Below, piece after piece: positions 5,278 to 5,472 of a stretch of DNA of 5,472 nucleotides. The position numbers were made by a program, and so were the translations under genes. Below the pieces are notes generated by a model. That model did not search any database, was not told where the DNA came from, and worked only from the letters and a program-made list of their open reading frames with translations. Positions within the stretch are counted from its first letter, which is position 1. Each line of letters opens with the position of its first letter. The stretch comes from an uncultured Clostridia bacterium (lineage in GTDB: Bacteria > Bacillota > Clostridia > Oscillospirales > Oscillospiraceae): NCBI GenBank assembly GCA_946187475.1, contig CAMHRJ010000166.1, forward strand, positions 1 to 5,472, in the 5' to 3' direction.

Positions 5278-5472
5278 AAATTGGAGTTTATCGGGATGTT
5301 GGTTGTAGCACCGCACCACTTGGCTCCCTCGGCGGGGGAGCTGTCGAGCAAAGCGAGACTGAGGGAGCGGACGTTGGACATGGTATGCATGAAACGTAGT
5401 GCATACAAGCGGAAAGACTCTCTCCCTCAGTCACGGCTGACGCCGTGCCAGCTCCCTCCCAGAGGGAGCCGA
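5278..5472. repeat. MITE-like palindromic repeat, copy 3 (right end cut by window edge)
   Basis: The left terminal repeat starts AAATTGGAGTTTATCGGGA and differs at only four of 25 positions from the inverted right ends of copies 1 and 2. Inside are hairpin GCTCCC...GGGAGC (5323-5341), arms CTGAGGGAG (5359-5367) and CTCCCTCAG (5422-5430), central TATGCA (5384-5389) and TGCATA (5400-5405), hairpin CACGGC-TGAC-GCCGTG (5432-5447) and hairpin GCTCCCTC-CCA-GAGGGAGC (5451-5469). Both inner pairings share the centre 5394.5. Symmetry about that point predicts the right end near 5511, giving 234 bp, the same length as copy 2. It lies 17 bp upstream of the sigma operon -35 and encodes no protein. Confidence 0.82.

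Overview
The window reads as a GC-rich piece of a Clostridia (Bacillota) chromosome, most likely an Oscillospirales-type gut anaerobe. This is inferred from the L21 and L27 sequences, strong Shine-Dalgarno sites with frequent GTG/TTG starts, clostridial-style regulator pairs, and a stem-loop repeat family whose sequence resembles repeats I associate with Oscillospirales genomes. No database search was possible, so the genus is left open.

All six protein genes lie on the minus strand, so transcription runs from high to low coordinates. An ECF sigma factor gene (4647-5204) overlaps by 4 bp a gene for a membrane anti-sigma/sensor protein (3262-4650). Both follow a probable self-activated ECF promoter (5235-5261). 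Next come an OmpR-type response regulator (2223-2912) and an overlapping sensor histidine kinase (902-2230). A weak -10 element with a tandem direct repeat over the -35 region precedes that pair. Eight bases after the kinase stop lies a near-consensus housekeeping promoter (865-893) for rplU (464-778) and rpmA (157-420). That operon ends at a clear intrinsic terminator (113-144).

Three copies of a palindromic, MITE-like element of about 234 bp separate the transcription units: a partial copy at 1-94, a whole copy at 3022-3255, and a copy running off the right edge from 5278. None encodes a protein. Their small hairpins are kept by paired base changes, which suggests that the folded form matters.

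Functionally the window is two envelope-sensing regulatory cassettes (sigma/anti-sigma and two-component) next to a constitutive ribosomal protein operon. The main points of interest are the repeat family, the large probable beta-propeller sensor on the anti-sigma factor, a histidine kinase with no recognisable G1 box, and an L27 gene that starts at TTG and lacks the N-terminal extension usual in Bacillota, with no prp protease gene in its usual place. I see no complete novel multi-gene system; the least described item is the repeat element.
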